DNA of 64,000 bases from Stenotrophomonas humi (GCF_001431415.1 NZ_LDJI01000027.1:1-64000), one strand, 5' to 3'. Positions 34,724 through 45,279 are shown, counted from the stretch's first letter. The notes: generated from the sequence alone by a model not told the origin. Made by a program: numbers and translations.

Positions 34724-36162
34724 AGTGATTTCTGCAGGTCATGACCCCATTGGTCCAACGCATCGAGCAGGGCCAATGAAGTGGGGTTGTCGTGGTGTTC
34801 CTCACGCAGGGAGGCTATCTGCGCGACGTAGTCCGGCAACAGCTGCTCGCCAAGGCTGGGTGTTTCCAACAGCCGTGCGCGCCGGTAGGCGTTCCAGCGT
34901 TCGCGCGCCGTGGCATCCAGCGTGTCGGGATGATTGCGGGCGCGGTAGCGGAACAGAAGCTCCGGCAGGCGCGGGTCACGGAAGCGCTGTTCCAGCTCCG
35001 CCAGTGCTTCCGGCGGCGCAGTACGGACCTTGCTCAACAGGCCCTTGTCGCCTTCGGCCAGGAAGCCGTCGTACAGCGAGGCGTCGGCATCGATCGGCCC
35101 GTCGATGCTGCGCTCGCGTGCGAATACCTGGCGCGCTTTCTCGGCCAGTTGGGGGCCAATCGCGCGTAGCTTCGCGGCCTTGGCTTCGACGTCGGCAGGG
35201 TTGATGCCCAGGCGTTCAAAATCTGCTTCACGCAGATGATTCCACGCCACCAGCGCCGGCACCTTGTTCAGGTGCACTTCCTTCAAGGGCACGCGCTGCT
35301 GGCCTTCGGGCAGATCGGCGGCACGGGTGTAGAGCCGGCTGGTGATCTCTTCCACCGACAGATCCAGCAGGGTGTCGACGTCGCCTTCCAGGTCGAACAC
35401 GATCACCCGGTTGTTGATGTGCGGGTGGCGGGCCAGCGGCAGCACCGGTGCCGCGCACAGGCGACTGGCCGGGTAGCGCATCGAGATATGCAGCACCGGC
35501 TGCATCGCCACCACATCCAGCAGCGTGCCCACATAGCGTTTGTCGCGCAGGCGCAGGGCGTAGTCCCACATGCGCGGCTGGGTGTCGCGGAAACGCCGGG
35601 CCATGCCGATGGTGGCGTGCACGTCAGACAGGGCTTCGTGTGCATCGCCCTGACGGACATCGTTGGCGATGGCCAGGTGTTCCAGTTTGAATGACGTGGC
35701 GCCGTCTTCGCGCTGCGGCCAGTTGATGCCATCCGGGCGCAGTGCATGCACCAGGCGCAGCATGTCCAGCAGGTCCCAGCGTGAGTTGCCGCCGCGCCAT
35801 TCCCGTTCGTAGGGATCGTGGAAATTGCGGAACAGCCCGTAGCGGACGAATTCGTCGTCGAAGCGCAGTGTGTTGTAGCCCAGCGTGCAGGTCTGCGGGC
35901 GCGCCATCAGTTCCTGGATGCGCGAAAACGCTTCGGCTTCGCTGACGCCTTCGGCCAGCGCGTGTTGCGGCGTGATGCCGGTGATCAAGGTGGCGATGGG
36001 CGAGGGCAGCAGGTCATCGGCGGGTTTGACGTAGAAACTCACCGGCTCATCGATCTGCCGCAACTGCTCGTCGGTACGGATCGCGGCAAACTGCGCGATG
36101 CGGGTGCGGCGTGGGTCCTGGCCGAAGGTTTCCAGGTCGTAGAACAGGAAGCTCTCGGCCAT
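34720..36162 (-). CDS. sbcB: Exodeoxyribonuclease I
   Basis: DnaQ-fold 3' to 5' exonuclease of 480 aa acting on single-stranded DNA in recombination and repair. The Asp-Glu pair is in FYDLETFGQDP (residues 8-18), the second motif is LGYNTLRFDDEFVRY (about 95-109), and the third has HEALSDVHATI (about 175-185). The SH3-like and helical C-terminal regions complete the E. coli-like length of 475. The start overlaps the kmo stop as TGATG, and the stop overlaps the DUF2461 start. So it is translationally coupled to a tryptophan catabolic gene. Confidence 0.96.
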   Translation of the reverse strand: MAESFLFYDLETFGQDPRRTRIAQFAAIRTDEQLRQIDEPVSFYVKPADDLLPSPIATLITGITPQHALAEGVSEAEAFSRIQELMARPQTCTLGYNTLRFDDEFVRYGLFRNFHDPYEREWRGGNSRWDLLDMLRLVHALRPDGINWPQREDGATSFKLEHLAIANDVRQGDAHEALSDVHATIGMARRFRDTQPRMWDYALRLRDKRYVGTLLDVVAMQPVLHISMRYPASRLCAAPVLPLARHPHINNRVIVFDLEGDVDTLLDLSVEEITSRLYTRAADLPEGQQRVPLKEVHLNKVPALVAWNHLREADFERLGINPADVEAKAAKLRAIGPQLAEKARQVFARERSIDGPIDADASLYDGFLAEGDKGLLSKVRTAPPEALAELEQRFRDPRLPELLFRYRARNHPDTLDATARERWNAYRRARLLETPSLGEQLLPDYVAQIASLREEHHDNPTSLALLDALDQWGHDLQKSL

Positions 36163-37532
36163 CAGTGCGCTCCTTCCAGGATCGGCAACTGCTCATGCAC
36201 GATTTTTTCCAGCGCTGCCCAGTCAATGTGCTGCAGCGTCTGCTGGCCGGCGGTGGCATCGGCAAGGATGCGCTGCTGGATGCGGGTGCGTTCCAGTGCC
36301 AGCGCGTACGAGGTATGCAGGAAGGTGACCATCGTGTAATGCGGCACGAAGCGTGTGGGCCAGCGTTCCTGCAGTGCGTGTTCTAGCTCGCGCTGCAGCA
36401 GGAACGCCGGATCGGCGACGTGGTCACGCATTTCCAGGTAGTTGTCCAGGGCCATCTGCTGGATGGCGGCCGCGTTGGGTTGGCGCTCGCGTTCGAACGC
36501 GGCAAACGCCTGTGCGGTGTCTTCATGCTCGGCGAGCGTGCGGGCCAGCACCACGCAATCCTCGAAGGCACAGTTCATGCCCTGGCCGTGGAACGGCACC
36601 ATCGCATGCGCGGCATCACCCACCAGAACCGCTTTGCTGCCCTGGTGCCAGCGGTCCAGGTACAGCGTGCCGAGCAGGCCTGGCGGGTGCTGTTCCCAGT
36701 CGCTGCGCAGGTTGGGGATCAGCGGCAACGCGTCCGCGAACTCGCGCTGGAACAGGGCCTCGGCTTCGGCGCCAGTGCGGACGTTGGCAAAGCTCGGCTC
36801 GCCCTGGTTGGGCAGGAACAACGTAACGGTGAATGTACCTTCATCGTTGGGCAGGGCGATGCACATGTATTTGCCACGTGGCCAGATATGCAGCGCGTTG
36901 CCTTCAATCAGGAAGCCGCCATCGGCGCCGGGAGGGATTTCCAGTTCCTTGTACGAATGGTCGAGGAACTCGATGCGCTCGCCCAGCGGTGATTTGCGAT
37001 TCATCGCTGCACGCAGTGCCGAGCCAGCGCCATCGGCACCGATCAGCGGCGTCGTGAAATGGATGTCGTGCGCCTGGTCGTCACGGTCGTCGATGAAGCG
37101 TGCGTAGCCGGCATCGAAATCCACCGTGTGCAGACGACGATGGAAGTGGAAGCGCGCGCCGGCTTCTTCGGCGAGCTGTAGCAAGGTGGTATTGAGGTCC
37201 TTGCGATGCACCGACCAGATCACTTCGCTGTCGTCGCGACCATAGCGTTGCAGCTCTGGCTCGCCGCTGCGCGGATGCACCATGCGCCCGCGCATCATCA
37301 CCGCCTTGGCCATGACCGCGTCTTCGACGCCGGCTTGACGCAGTGCATTGCGACCGCGTTCGGCCAGGGCCAGATTGATGGAGCGGCCCGACTCGTAGTC
37401 GGCGATGCGCGGATCACCGCGGCGCTCGTACAGCGTGATCCGCCAGCCCTGGCGGGACAACAGAATGGCCAGGAGGGAGCCGGCCAGGCCGGCGCCGATG
37501 ATGGTGAGACTGCGGGGGGAGGAAATGGTCAA
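36162..37532 (-). CDS. kmo: Kynurenine 3-monooxygenase
   Basis: FAD-dependent hydroxylase of 456 aa converting kynurenine to 3-hydroxykynurenine. FAD motifs are GAGLAGSLLAILL (residues 13-25), the DG segment IGADGAGSALR (near 163) and GDAAHAMVPFHGQGMNCAFED (split here as GDAAHAMVPF and GQGMNCAFED, near 310). A C-terminal region with FLHTSYALALERTR is characteristic of KMO. It is 19 bases after kynU and overlaps sbcB by one base. With kynU and haaO it makes quinolinate for NAD; the first pathway genes (tryptophan dioxygenase, formamidase) are not in the window. Confidence 0.95.
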   Translation of the reverse strand: MTISSPRSLTIIGAGLAGSLLAILLSRQGWRITLYERRGDPRIADYESGRSINLALAERGRNALRQAGVEDAVMAKAVMMRGRMVHPRSGEPELQRYGRDDSEVIWSVHRKDLNTTLLQLAEEAGARFHFHRRLHTVDFDAGYARFIDDRDDQAHDIHFTTPLIGADGAGSALRAAMNRKSPLGERIEFLDHSYKELEIPPGADGGFLIEGNALHIWPRGKYMCIALPNDEGTFTVTLFLPNQGEPSFANVRTGAEAEALFQREFADALPLIPNLRSDWEQHPPGLLGTLYLDRWHQGSKAVLVGDAAHAMVPFHGQGMNCAFEDCVVLARTLAEHEDTAQAFAAFERERQPNAAAIQQMALDNYLEMRDHVADPAFLLQRELEHALQERWPTRFVPHYTMVTFLHTSYALALERTRIQQRILADATAGQQTLQHIDWAALEKIVHEQLPILEGAH

Positions 37533-37551
37533 CTCAAGAGGTTCCGTTGGA

Positions 37552-38829
37552 TCAGCTGCGGCGGGCCCAGTTCTCCACTTCTTCGACGAAGCGGTGAATG
37601 TCCTGGTAGCGGTTGTACATCGGCGTGGGCGAGATGCGGATCACATCGGGCTCGCGCCAATCGCCGAGCACGCCGTTGGCCTGCAGGAACTCGAACAGCG
37701 AGCGCCCTTGCGGCCGGCCGCCATTGACGCGCAATGAAAGCTGGCAGCCACGGCGTTCGGGTTCGCTTGGTGTGATGATCTGCAGCACCTCGGACAGACG
37801 CGCGCGCACCATCGTTTCCAGATAGCCGGTGAGCTGCAGCGACTTGCTGCGCAATGCATCGGCGCCTGCTTCGTCGAACAGCGCCAGCGACGCGCGCAGC
37901 GGGGCCAGGCCGAGTACCGGCGGATTGCTCAGCTGCCAGCCTTCAGCGCCCAGCTCCGGCACGAATTCCGGCGCCATCTTGAAGCGGGTCGATTGTTCAT
38001 GGCCCCACCAACCGGCGAAGCGGGGCAGGGTGGTATCGCGTGCATGGCGCTCATGGACAAAGCAGCCTGCAACCGCGCCGGGGCCGGCATTGAGATATTT
38101 GTAGTGGCACCACACCGCGAAATCCGGTGCGACGTCGTGCAGCGACAACGGTACGTTGCCGACCGAATGGGCCAGATCGAAACCCACGTTGGCGCCCTGT
38201 GCGCGTGCCAGGCGGGTGATCGCATCCAGGTCAAACACCTGCCCGGTGCGGTACTGCACGCCCGGCCACAGCACCAGGGCGACGCGCTGCCCGTGCTCGC
38301 TCAATGCACGTTCGATGGCGGCCATCGAAATGGTGCCATTGGGTTCGTCGGGCTGCACTTCGATCAGGTCGGTTTCCGGATTGAACCCATGGAAGCGCAC
38401 CTGCGCTTCCACCGCATGGCGGTCGGTGGGAAACGCGCCGGCTTCCATCAGAATGGCGGGGCGCTGCGCCGTTGGCCGGTAGAAGCTGACCATCATCAGG
38501 TGCAGGTTCACGCTCAGCGTGTTCATCGCCACGACTTCTTCGGGCTTTGCGCCGACCACACTGGCCAGTGAATCGGTGACCAGGCGGTGGTAGTTCATCC
38601 AGTGGGTGGGCCCGGTGAAGTGGCCCTCGACCGCGATGCTTGCCCAAAGGTCCAGCACTTCCTGCACCATCGCCCGCGCGCCCTTGGGCTGCAGGCCGAG
38701 CGAATTGCCGACGAAGTAGATCTGGTCGGCGCCATGGTGTTGCGGGATCAGGAACTGGTCGCGCAGATGTCGCAGGGGATCGGCGGCATCGAGTGCGGCG
38801 GCATGGGCGGTGGACAGTATGTCGTTCAT
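37552..38829 (-). CDS. kynU: Kynureninase
   Basis: PLP enzyme of 425 aa splitting 3-hydroxykynurenine to 3-hydroxyanthranilate and alanine. Evidence: YFVGNSLGLQPKGA (near 40), NTLSVNLHLMM (near 105), and the PLP lysine in CHYKYLNAGPGAVAG (near 240). The start at 38829 gives a normal N-terminus; a longer frame runs toward haaO without a site. It lies 64 bases downstream of haaO and 19 upstream of kmo. Confidence 0.95.
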   Translation of the reverse strand: MNDILSTAHAAALDAADPLRHLRDQFLIPQHHGADQIYFVGNSLGLQPKGARAMVQEVLDLWASIAVEGHFTGPTHWMNYHRLVTDSLASVVGAKPEEVVAMNTLSVNLHLMMVSFYRPTAQRPAILMEAGAFPTDRHAVEAQVRFHGFNPETDLIEVQPDEPNGTISMAAIERALSEHGQRVALVLWPGVQYRTGQVFDLDAITRLARAQGANVGFDLAHSVGNVPLSLHDVAPDFAVWCHYKYLNAGPGAVAGCFVHERHARDTTLPRFAGWWGHEQSTRFKMAPEFVPELGAEGWQLSNPPVLGLAPLRASLALFDEAGADALRSKSLQLTGYLETMVRARLSEVLQIITPSEPERRGCQLSLRVNGGRPQGRSLFEFLQANGVLGDWREPDVIRISPTPMYNRYQDIHRFVEEVENWARRS

Positions 38830-38893
38830 CGGTACAGGACGCGTGGCAAATGTAGCCGCAGTGTACCCGCCCGCGCGATGCCGGCGCTTGCGC

Positions 38894-39421
38894 TCAGGCC
38901 TCGCTAGCGGCCGGCTTCGGCAGCGGATGCACGGTGCCGCATTGACTGCAGGTGCGGTGTTCCAGCGAGGAATGGAAACGATCAAAGATTCTGGGCAGAT
39001 CGGTCTCGATGTTCTTCAGTGGAAAGAACTCTTCATGGAGCTTGTGGTTGCACTGCGGGCAGAACCACATCAGTCCGTCGAGCTCATGTTCCAGACGCTT
39101 GCGCTCCACCACCAGCCCGACCGAGCCGGGCATGCGCTGTGGCGAATGCGGTACGCGCGGTGGCAGCAGGAAGATCTCCCCGGCGCGGATCGGGATGTCG
39201 CGCACCGCGCCATCTTCCTGCACCCGCAGCACCATCTCGCCTTCCAGCTGATAGAACCACTCCGGGCCCTCATCCCAGTGGAAGTCGTTGCGGTTGTTCG
39301 GGCCGCCAACGACCATCACGATGAAGTCGCCGTTCTCGATCATCTTGTTGCCGACTGGCGGCTTGAGAAGATGCCGGTGCTCGTCGATCCAGCCTTGGAG
39401 ATTGAGGGGAAGTGCGAGCAT
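38894..39421 (-). CDS. nbaC: 3-hydroxyanthranilate 3,4-dioxygenase
   Basis: Cupin dioxygenase of 175 aa opening the ring of 3-hydroxyanthranilate to give the precursor of quinolinate. The catalytic iron ligands are in [14 protein letters not shown] (near 45-58) and [10 protein letters not shown] (near 93). The second, rubredoxin-like iron site of bacterial enzymes is present as CPQC (near 122) and CSQC (near 159). A GAGG site precedes the start at 39421. It is first of the three kynurenine genes; the palindromic repeat at 39449-39556 is just upstream, so the promoter may be inside or beyond it. Also called haaO. Confidence 0.94.
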   Translation of the reverse strand: MLALPLNLQGWIDEHRHLLKPPVGNKMIENGDFIVMVVGGPNNRNDFHWDEGPEWFYQLEGEMVLRVQEDGAVRDIPIRAGEIFLLPPRVPHSPQRMPGSVGLVVERKRLEHELDGLMWFCPQCNHKLHEEFFPLKNIETDLPRIFDRFHSSLEHRTCSQCGTVHPLPKPAASEA

Positions 39422-39448
39422 GGTGGCCTCGATGTCTGCTTTCTTGTG

Positions 39449-39556
39449 CCTTCTCCCGCCTGCGGGAGAAGGTGCCCTGAAAGGGCGGATGAGGGGGCTT
39501 TTAAAGCTTCTCAGAGCTTACCCTCAGCCCAACTCCTCTCCCGCGCGCGGGAGAGG
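39449..39556 (-). repeat. Composite palindromic repeat, copy C (inverted)
   Basis: Stem CCTTCTCCCGC with its complement at 39449-39472 (second palindrome of the family) and the perfect 22-bp palindrome at 39535-39556 (first palindrome), linked by GTGCCCT...AAGGGCGGATGAGGG and CCCTCAGCCCAA. Same plan as 11987-12098 in reverse orientation. It sits between can and the haaO start. Confidence 0.9.
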
Positions 39557-39582
39557 GGCTCAAGCGGGCAGCTGCTTGCGCC

Positions 39583-40245
39583 TCAGTCGCGCTTGCCCTT
39601 GCGCGGCACATGCGACAGGGCCTTTTCATACGCCGGTTGCAGTGCATCCGGGCTGTCGACGTCGATGCCCATTTCGCGCACGCGACCATCGCGCAGGCTG
39701 TACACCCAGCCGTGAACCATCAGCTTCTGCCCGCGTGCCCAGGCGTCCTGGACGATGGTCGAGCGGCAGGCATTGACCACCTGCTCGATCACGTTCAGTT
39801 CGCACAGGCGTGCGTGTTTGAGTTCAGGCTCTTCGATCGCGTCCAGGATGGCCGCATGCTTCTGCGCGACATCCCCGACATGACGCAGCCAGTTGTCGGC
39901 CAGGCCGACGCGGGTGTTGTTCAGGCTGGCGTGCACGCCGCCGCAGCCGTAGTGGCCCACGATCAGAATGTGCTTCACCTTCAACTGGTCCACCGCGTAC
40001 TGCACCACGCTCAGGCAGTTGAGGTCGGTGTGCACCACCACGTTGGCCACGTTGCGATGCACGAACACCTCGCCCGGGGCCATGCCGATGATCTGGTTGG
40101 CCGGCACGCGCGAGTCGGAGCAGCCGATCCACAGGTACTCCGGATGCTGCTGCGTGGCCAGTTGATGGAAGAAGTGGGGATCCTCTTTTTCAATCCGGTC
40201 GGCCCATTCGCGGTTGTTCTGCAGCAGCTTGTGGATGTCTTTCAT
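39583..40245 (-). CDS. can: Beta-class carbonic anhydrase
   Basis: Zinc enzyme of 220 aa interconverting CO2 and bicarbonate. The zinc ligands and dyad fall at the same positions as in E. coli Can: Cys42 and Asp44 in GCSDSRVPAN, His98 and Cys101 in GHYGCGGVHAS. Length matches. Probably monocistronic: 76 bases from the gene upstream and followed by the palindromic repeat. The C-terminal RKGKRD tail is unremarkable. Confidence 0.95.
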   Translation of the reverse strand: MKDIHKLLQNNREWADRIEKEDPHFFHQLATQQHPEYLWIGCSDSRVPANQIIGMAPGEVFVHRNVANVVVHTDLNCLSVVQYAVDQLKVKHILIVGHYGCGGVHASLNNTRVGLADNWLRHVGDVAQKHAAILDAIEEPELKHARLCELNVIEQVVNACRSTIVQDAWARGQKLMVHGWVYSLRDGRVREMGIDVDSPDALQPAYEKALSHVPRKGKRD

Positions 40246-40321
40246 CGTGCGGTGTCCCTGACGTCGGGTGGGGGCAAGACGCGGCCTTTATGGCCACGTT
40301 GTCGCGGGAAACGGGAGCGTG

Positions 40322-40960
40322 TCAGTTGCTTGACGCAACTTCATCGCGGCGCCAGCGCATCCATTGCGCCAGCTCATCGGAAGCGGGCGAGGCCAGTTGT
40401 TCCAGGTTGCTGATGACCGACAGCTGATTTGCCTCGGGGTGATTCTGGCTGAGCTTCAGCGTGATCTGTACCTGTTCGACCGTGAAGCGGAAGCCAACGA
40501 TGCCGCGCAGCTGGCGACGGTGATCATCGCGCTCGGGCTCGAAGCGCCAGCCCTGGCCAACGCTGGCCTCGAAATGCTCGCTCACCGCGCCGACCAGTTC
40601 GGCCAGCGCGTCGGTGTCGTCAAACGGCTGCAGCTGGCCGCGCAGTTCGGCAGTGGCGTAGTTCCACGTCGGCACGCGCGCAGCCGTTTCCTTGTCCGGG
40701 TACCAACTGGCCGACACATAGCCGTGCGGGCCATCGACCAGCACCTTGGCAGCGCCGCTGTGTCGCGCCTGCGGGTTGGCACGTGCCCAGTGCCCCAACA
40801 GCGTGATGTCCTGGTCCTGACGCCGGTGAAGCACCGGCATGCGGGTGATTTCGGGCAGGCCGTCGCTGCCGGTGGTCAGCACCGTTACGAACGGGTCACG
40901 GGCCAGTAGGCGATCCAGCCAGTGCAGGTCGTTTTCGCTGAAGGCACGGGGACTGAACAT
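40322..40960 (-). CDS. PaiB-like FMN-binding protein
   Basis: Protein of 212 aa of the PaiB/FMN-binding split-barrel family, described in Bacillus as a negative regulator of sporulation and protease genes. Marks: MFSPRAFSENDLHWLDRLL at the start, LLGHWARANPQ (near 55), ASWYPDKETAARVPTWNYA (near 84-102) and the late GIVGFRFTVEQVQ. No DNA-binding helix is visible, so regulator should be read with care; FMN or heme binding is more likely. It precedes the can gene by 76 bases and follows a small acidic gene by 9. Confidence 0.85.
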   Translation of the reverse strand: MFSPRAFSENDLHWLDRLLARDPFVTVLTTGSDGLPEITRMPVLHRRQDQDITLLGHWARANPQARHSGAAKVLVDGPHGYVSASWYPDKETAARVPTWNYATAELRGQLQPFDDTDALAELVGAVSEHFEASVGQGWRFEPERDDHRRQLRGIVGFRFTVEQVQITLKLSQNHPEANQLSVISNLEQLASPASDELAQWMRWRRDEVASSN

Positions 40961-40969
40961 CGGTGGGGG

Positions 40970-41284
40970 TCAGGCCCGGCCGCCGAGCAGCTGCACCATG
41001 CGGTCACGCAGGGCTTCATCGTCGTCGCCAACCGGCGGCTGCACTTCATGCAGCGAGAAGCCGCGTGCCAGCGCGTCTTCTTCGTCCAGCCCGTCAAAGG
41101 ACACGAATTCGGCGTCGAACAACTGCGCACGGGCGGTGTCTTCGCTGTCGTAGCTGAGCGTATTGCCGTCGCTGTCCAGTACTTCGGCGGTGCCGGCCGG
41201 GCGCACGCGCAGGCGCGCCCAGATCAGGGTGCCGCCGAGTTGTGCGAGCCACCACTGGTCGGTGGCGTTGTCGTGGTCGTTCAT
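40970..41284 (-). CDS. Small acidic protein of unknown function
   Basis: Protein of 104 aa, acidic, with no signal or membrane segment. Sequence runs WWLAQLGGTLIWARLRVRPAG, written in parts WWLAQLGGTLIW and RLRVRPAGTAEV, then DSDGNTLSYDSEDTARAQL and a Glu/Asp-rich end. I recognise no family. The start overlaps the upstream membrane protein stop by 4 bases (ATGA), which supports the frame. Composition matches neighbouring genes, with no sign of transfer. Confidence 0.68.
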   Translation of the reverse strand: MNDHDNATDQWWLAQLGGTLIWARLRVRPAGTAEVLDSDGNTLSYDSEDTARAQLFDAEFVSFDGLDEEDALARGFSLHEVQPPVGDDDEALRDRMVQLLGGRA

Positions 41285-41586
41285 TTCAATACCTGGGAAT
41301 AAAGGCCGAGCAACCCGGCCATGGCCAACCCGCCCAGCATCACCAGCAAGGCGATGCGCGCCGGGGTGGCAAGGCCGGACAGCGAGCGGTCGCTGATGCC
41401 GGCGTAGCCGCGATTGAGCAGCCAGCGCAGGCAATCGGGTTTGAGAAAGGCACCGCCGCCGAATTCATCGGCCAGCGCCGGATGCTGGTCGCGGATATGC
41501 ACCAGAGTCAGCGGCCAGAAGATCAGGAACGCACTGAGACCGGCGATGGCGATACCCACGAAGCACAGCGCGAAGAACAGCGTCAT
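41281..41586 (-). CDS. Small membrane protein of unknown function
   Basis: Protein of 101 aa with two membrane segments (residues 3-27 and 76-97) joined by a hydrophilic, probably cytoplasmic, loop containing HPALADEFGGGAFLKPDCL. I recognise no family beyond the two-helix layout. It overlaps the next gene by 4 bases. The 112-base gap upstream (41587-41698) contains GAGAGAAGCGAGAGG and CTCATCTCTCGCTCCTC, which resemble the inverted block at 46091-46150. Confidence 0.7.
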   Translation of the reverse strand: MTLFFALCFVGIAIAGLSAFLIFWPLTLVHIRDQHPALADEFGGGAFLKPDCLRWLLNRGYAGISDRSLSGLATPARIALLVMLGGLAMAGLLGLYSQVLK

Positions 41587-41698
41587 GCGTGCGGATACGG
41601 GTGAAGGGGAGAGAGAAGCGAGAGGCCGCCGAGGCCGCTCACTGGCGTGGGATCTGAGTTCTGCTCACTTCTCATCTCTCGCTCCTCACGTGTGCTGC

Positions 41699-43093
<1,395 letters not shown>

Positions 43094-43207
43094 GACATGA
43101 ATCCTCTGTTGATCGACTCGATCTGTGAATGCGAGATTTTAGCGGCTGTAAGCCCGGGCAGGCGAGGCATTTATCAGCGCTTGCAGTACGGGGTGGTCGC
43201 CCCCACC

Positions 43208-43213
43208 TATAAT
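43208..43213 (+). promoter_or_regulatory. TATAAT -10 box of the IscA-type gene
   Basis: Perfect consensus -10, 31 bases before the ATG at 43245. The best -35-like hexamer TTGCAG (43181-43186) is 21 bases away, longer than usual, so an activator or another -35 is possible. Confidence 0.55.
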
Positions 43214-43244
43214 TGGCCTGTAATTCTGCTGGAGTCGCCCCATC

Positions 43245-43583
43245 ATGGCTGTTCATTTGACCCCCGTCGCCCATTCCCGGGTGCAGCGCTTTGTTGAGTC
43301 CACCCCCGGTGCGCTGGGGCTGAGGTTTGGCGTGACCCGCACCGGCTGCTCCGGTTGGGGGCATATCACCGATCTGGCCAAGGACCTGCGTGAGAACGAC
43401 ACCGTGTTCGAGCAGGACGGCGTGCGGATCTACGTGGACGCCGACAGCCTGCCGCTGGTGGATGGCACCGAGATCGACTTCGGCAAGCAGGGACTGAGCG
43501 AGACCTTCACGTTCAAGAATCCGAACGCCGCTGCTGAATGTGGTTGCGGCGAGAGCTTCACCACGGAAGACATGCATCGCTGA
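43245..43583 (+). CDS. A-type iron-sulfur carrier (IscA/ErpA family)
   Basis: HesB-like carrier of 112 aa that delivers Fe-S clusters to apoproteins. The three Cys of the family are present: one in TGCSGWGH (near 35) and two in ECGCGESF (near 99-101). LRFGVTRTGCSG and VDGTEIDFG are family landmarks. It stands alone, not in an isc or suf operon, so ErpA/IscA/SufA subtype cannot be fixed. A GGAG site precedes the start, and a terminator follows. Confidence 0.92.
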   Translation: MAVHLTPVAHSRVQRFVESTPGALGLRFGVTRTGCSGWGHITDLAKDLRENDTVFEQDGVRIYVDADSLPLVDGTEIDFGKQGLSETFTFKNPNAAAECGCGESFTTEDMHR

Positions 43584-43611
43584 TTTTTCGGCGTATCAAT
43601 GCAGCAACAGA

Positions 43612-43640
43612 GGCCGACACCCATGGGGTGTCGGCCTTTT
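43612..43640 (+). terminator. Intrinsic terminator of the IscA-type gene
   Basis: Perfect 11-bp stem GGCCGACACCC (43612-43622) and GGGTGTCGGCC (43626-43636), loop ATG, then TTTTGTTTT. Confidence 0.92.
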
Positions 43641-43791
43641 GTTTTGGTGGGTGGGTGCTGATTCCTGGGTGGAACTCGCAGCGCAACGCGAAAGCACGAG
43701 CCTTTTCCTTCTTCTGCTTGCGGGTGAAGGTGTGTGGCTTGCTAGCCATCGGCGTCAGTACATGACTGAGCGCCACGCACGTTGTGCATGG

Positions 43792-43911
43792 CCGGGGCGC
43801 GGAGCGGGGTGCCCCGAAGGGGGGGGAGAGCTTTGGGCTTCAAGTCGTGAGCCGAAGGGCGCGCAGTTGGCCTCACCCCAGCCCTCTGCCGTGGATGGGA
43901 GAGGGCTCAAG
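43792..43911 (-). repeat. Degenerate composite repeat, copy E
   Basis: The 18 bases at 43792-43809 equal 1-18. CCTCACCCCAGCCCTCT and GGGAGAGGG (43871-43905) are a decayed first palindrome in the inverted orientation. The remainder of the 336-base gap 43584-43919 holds only the terminator at 43612-43640; no gene is seen. Confidence 0.6.
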
Positions 43912-43919
43912 CGTGCCGA

Positions 43920-45134
43920 TTACTGGCTGCAGACCGCCTCGCGCCCCGCACTACGGCGCTCCAGGGCAACCGCTGCAAACCACAGCAGCAACCCGGTCGC
44001 CGCCGTGGCCGCGCCGACATAGCCGGTGCTGGCATGGCCGAGACCGGCATTGATCGCCATGCCGCCCAGCCAGGGGCCCAGCGCGTTGGCGGTGTTGAAC
44101 GCCGCATGGTTGGAGGCCGCCGCCAACGTCTGTGCCTCGCCGGCGGCGTCCATCAGGCGGGTCTGCAGGGCCACGGCCAGGGCGCCCATCGTGCCCACGG
44201 CAATGATCGCCGGCACCACCGCCCAGGCCGAATGTGCGGCCAGCGGGAACAGCAGCAGGACCACTACCGACCACGCCAGCAGCACGCCAGCGGCGCGGAA
44301 CTGCAGTCGGTCGACCAGCTTGCCGCCGGCGATGTTGCCGATGATCGCGCCGACGCCGAACAGGCCCACGGCCACCGGCATCCAGCGCTCGTTCACGCCG
44401 GTCACATTGACCAGGGTGGGCGCCAGGTAGGTGAATACGCAAAACATGCCGGCAAACCCGATCGAACCGATCGCCAGTGCCAGCCATACCTGTGTCTGGT
44501 TGAACGCACGCAGCTCGCGCATCGGCGAAGTGCGGACTTCCGCGGGATCTGGACGCAGGTGGCTGGCCACCATCACTACGGTGGCCAGGGCGAGCAGGCT
44601 GACGAGTGCGAATGCGGTGCGCCAGGTGAACTGCTGACCCATCCAGGTGGTCAGCGGGTTGCCGACAAGGATGGCGATCGACAGGCCCAGCAGCACCTTG
44701 GAGACTGCGGCGCCGCGCTGCTCCGGCGGGCTGATCGAGGCTGCCACCAGCATGGCCACGCCGAAGTAGGCGCCATGCGGCAGGCCGGCGACAAAGCGGG
44801 CCAGCAGCATCGTGTGGTAATTCGGCGCGAGTGCGCTGGCGAGGTTGCCTGCAGCGTAAAAGCCCATCAGGCACAGCAGCAGGATGCGCCGGCTGAGACT
44901 TGCGCCGGCAAAGGCCAATGCCGGGGCGCCGACAACGACGCCAATGGCATAGGCGCTGATCAGGTGCCCGACCTGGGCTTCGCTGATGCCCAGCCCGCGG
45001 CTGATTTCCAGCATCAGGCCCATGCTGGCAAATTCGCTGGTGCCGATGGCAAAGCCGCCGAGGGACAGTGCCAGCAGGATAAGGGTGCGCTGGCCGGGGC
45101 TCAGGCTCGCGGCGAGGGAGACGGGGTTGTTCAC
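43920..45134 (-). CDS. MFS transporter (arabinose-efflux/DHA1 type)
   Basis: Twelve-helix exporter of 404 aa of the DHA1 group, which includes sugar and drug efflux proteins. Helix 1 has LSLGGFAIGTSEFASMGLM, the helix 4 region has ARFVAGLPHGAYFGVAML, and motif A-like loops are present (AGASLSRRILLL). The start is taken as GTG 45134 with AGG upstream; a frame to 45218 has no site. A TACAAT -10 (minus strand, 45174-45169) lies about 35 bases before the start. Substrate unknown. Confidence 0.85.
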   Translation of the reverse strand: MNNPVSLAASLSPGQRTLILLALSLGGFAIGTSEFASMGLMLEISRGLGISEAQVGHLISAYAIGVVVGAPALAFAGASLSRRILLLCLMGFYAAGNLASALAPNYHTMLLARFVAGLPHGAYFGVAMLVAASISPPEQRGAAVSKVLLGLSIAILVGNPLTTWMGQQFTWRTAFALVSLLALATVVMVASHLRPDPAEVRTSPMRELRAFNQTQVWLALAIGSIGFAGMFCVFTYLAPTLVNVTGVNERWMPVAVGLFGVGAIIGNIAGGKLVDRLQFRAAGVLLAWSVVVLLLFPLAAHSAWAVVPAIIAVGTMGALAVALQTRLMDAAGEAQTLAAASNHAAFNTANALGPWLGGMAINAGLGHASTGYVGAATAATGLLLWFAAVALERRSAGREAVCSQ

Positions 45135-45250
45135 GTCGAAACCTGGGGCGGCGTGGAAACGGTTACATATTGTACTGTTGCGCCGCAGCAGATGCGCGCC
45201 GGATAGGGCGCCGGGCATCGGACACTGTGTTCAGCTTGGCGAGGGGTAGC

Positions 45251-45279
45251 TTGCCTGTGGGGCCGGCTCATTGGATAAT
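45251..45279 (+). promoter_or_regulatory. Promoter of the rpsF-rpsR-rplI operon
   Basis: TTGCCT (45251-45256) and GATAAT (45274-45279), spacer 17. It leaves a leader of about 95 bases before rpsF. Confidence 0.65.

Noticed and set aside
43540..44022. A 160-residue plus-strand frame past the IscA-type gene
   Set aside because: Begins inside that gene in another frame, passes through a terminator and a decayed repeat.
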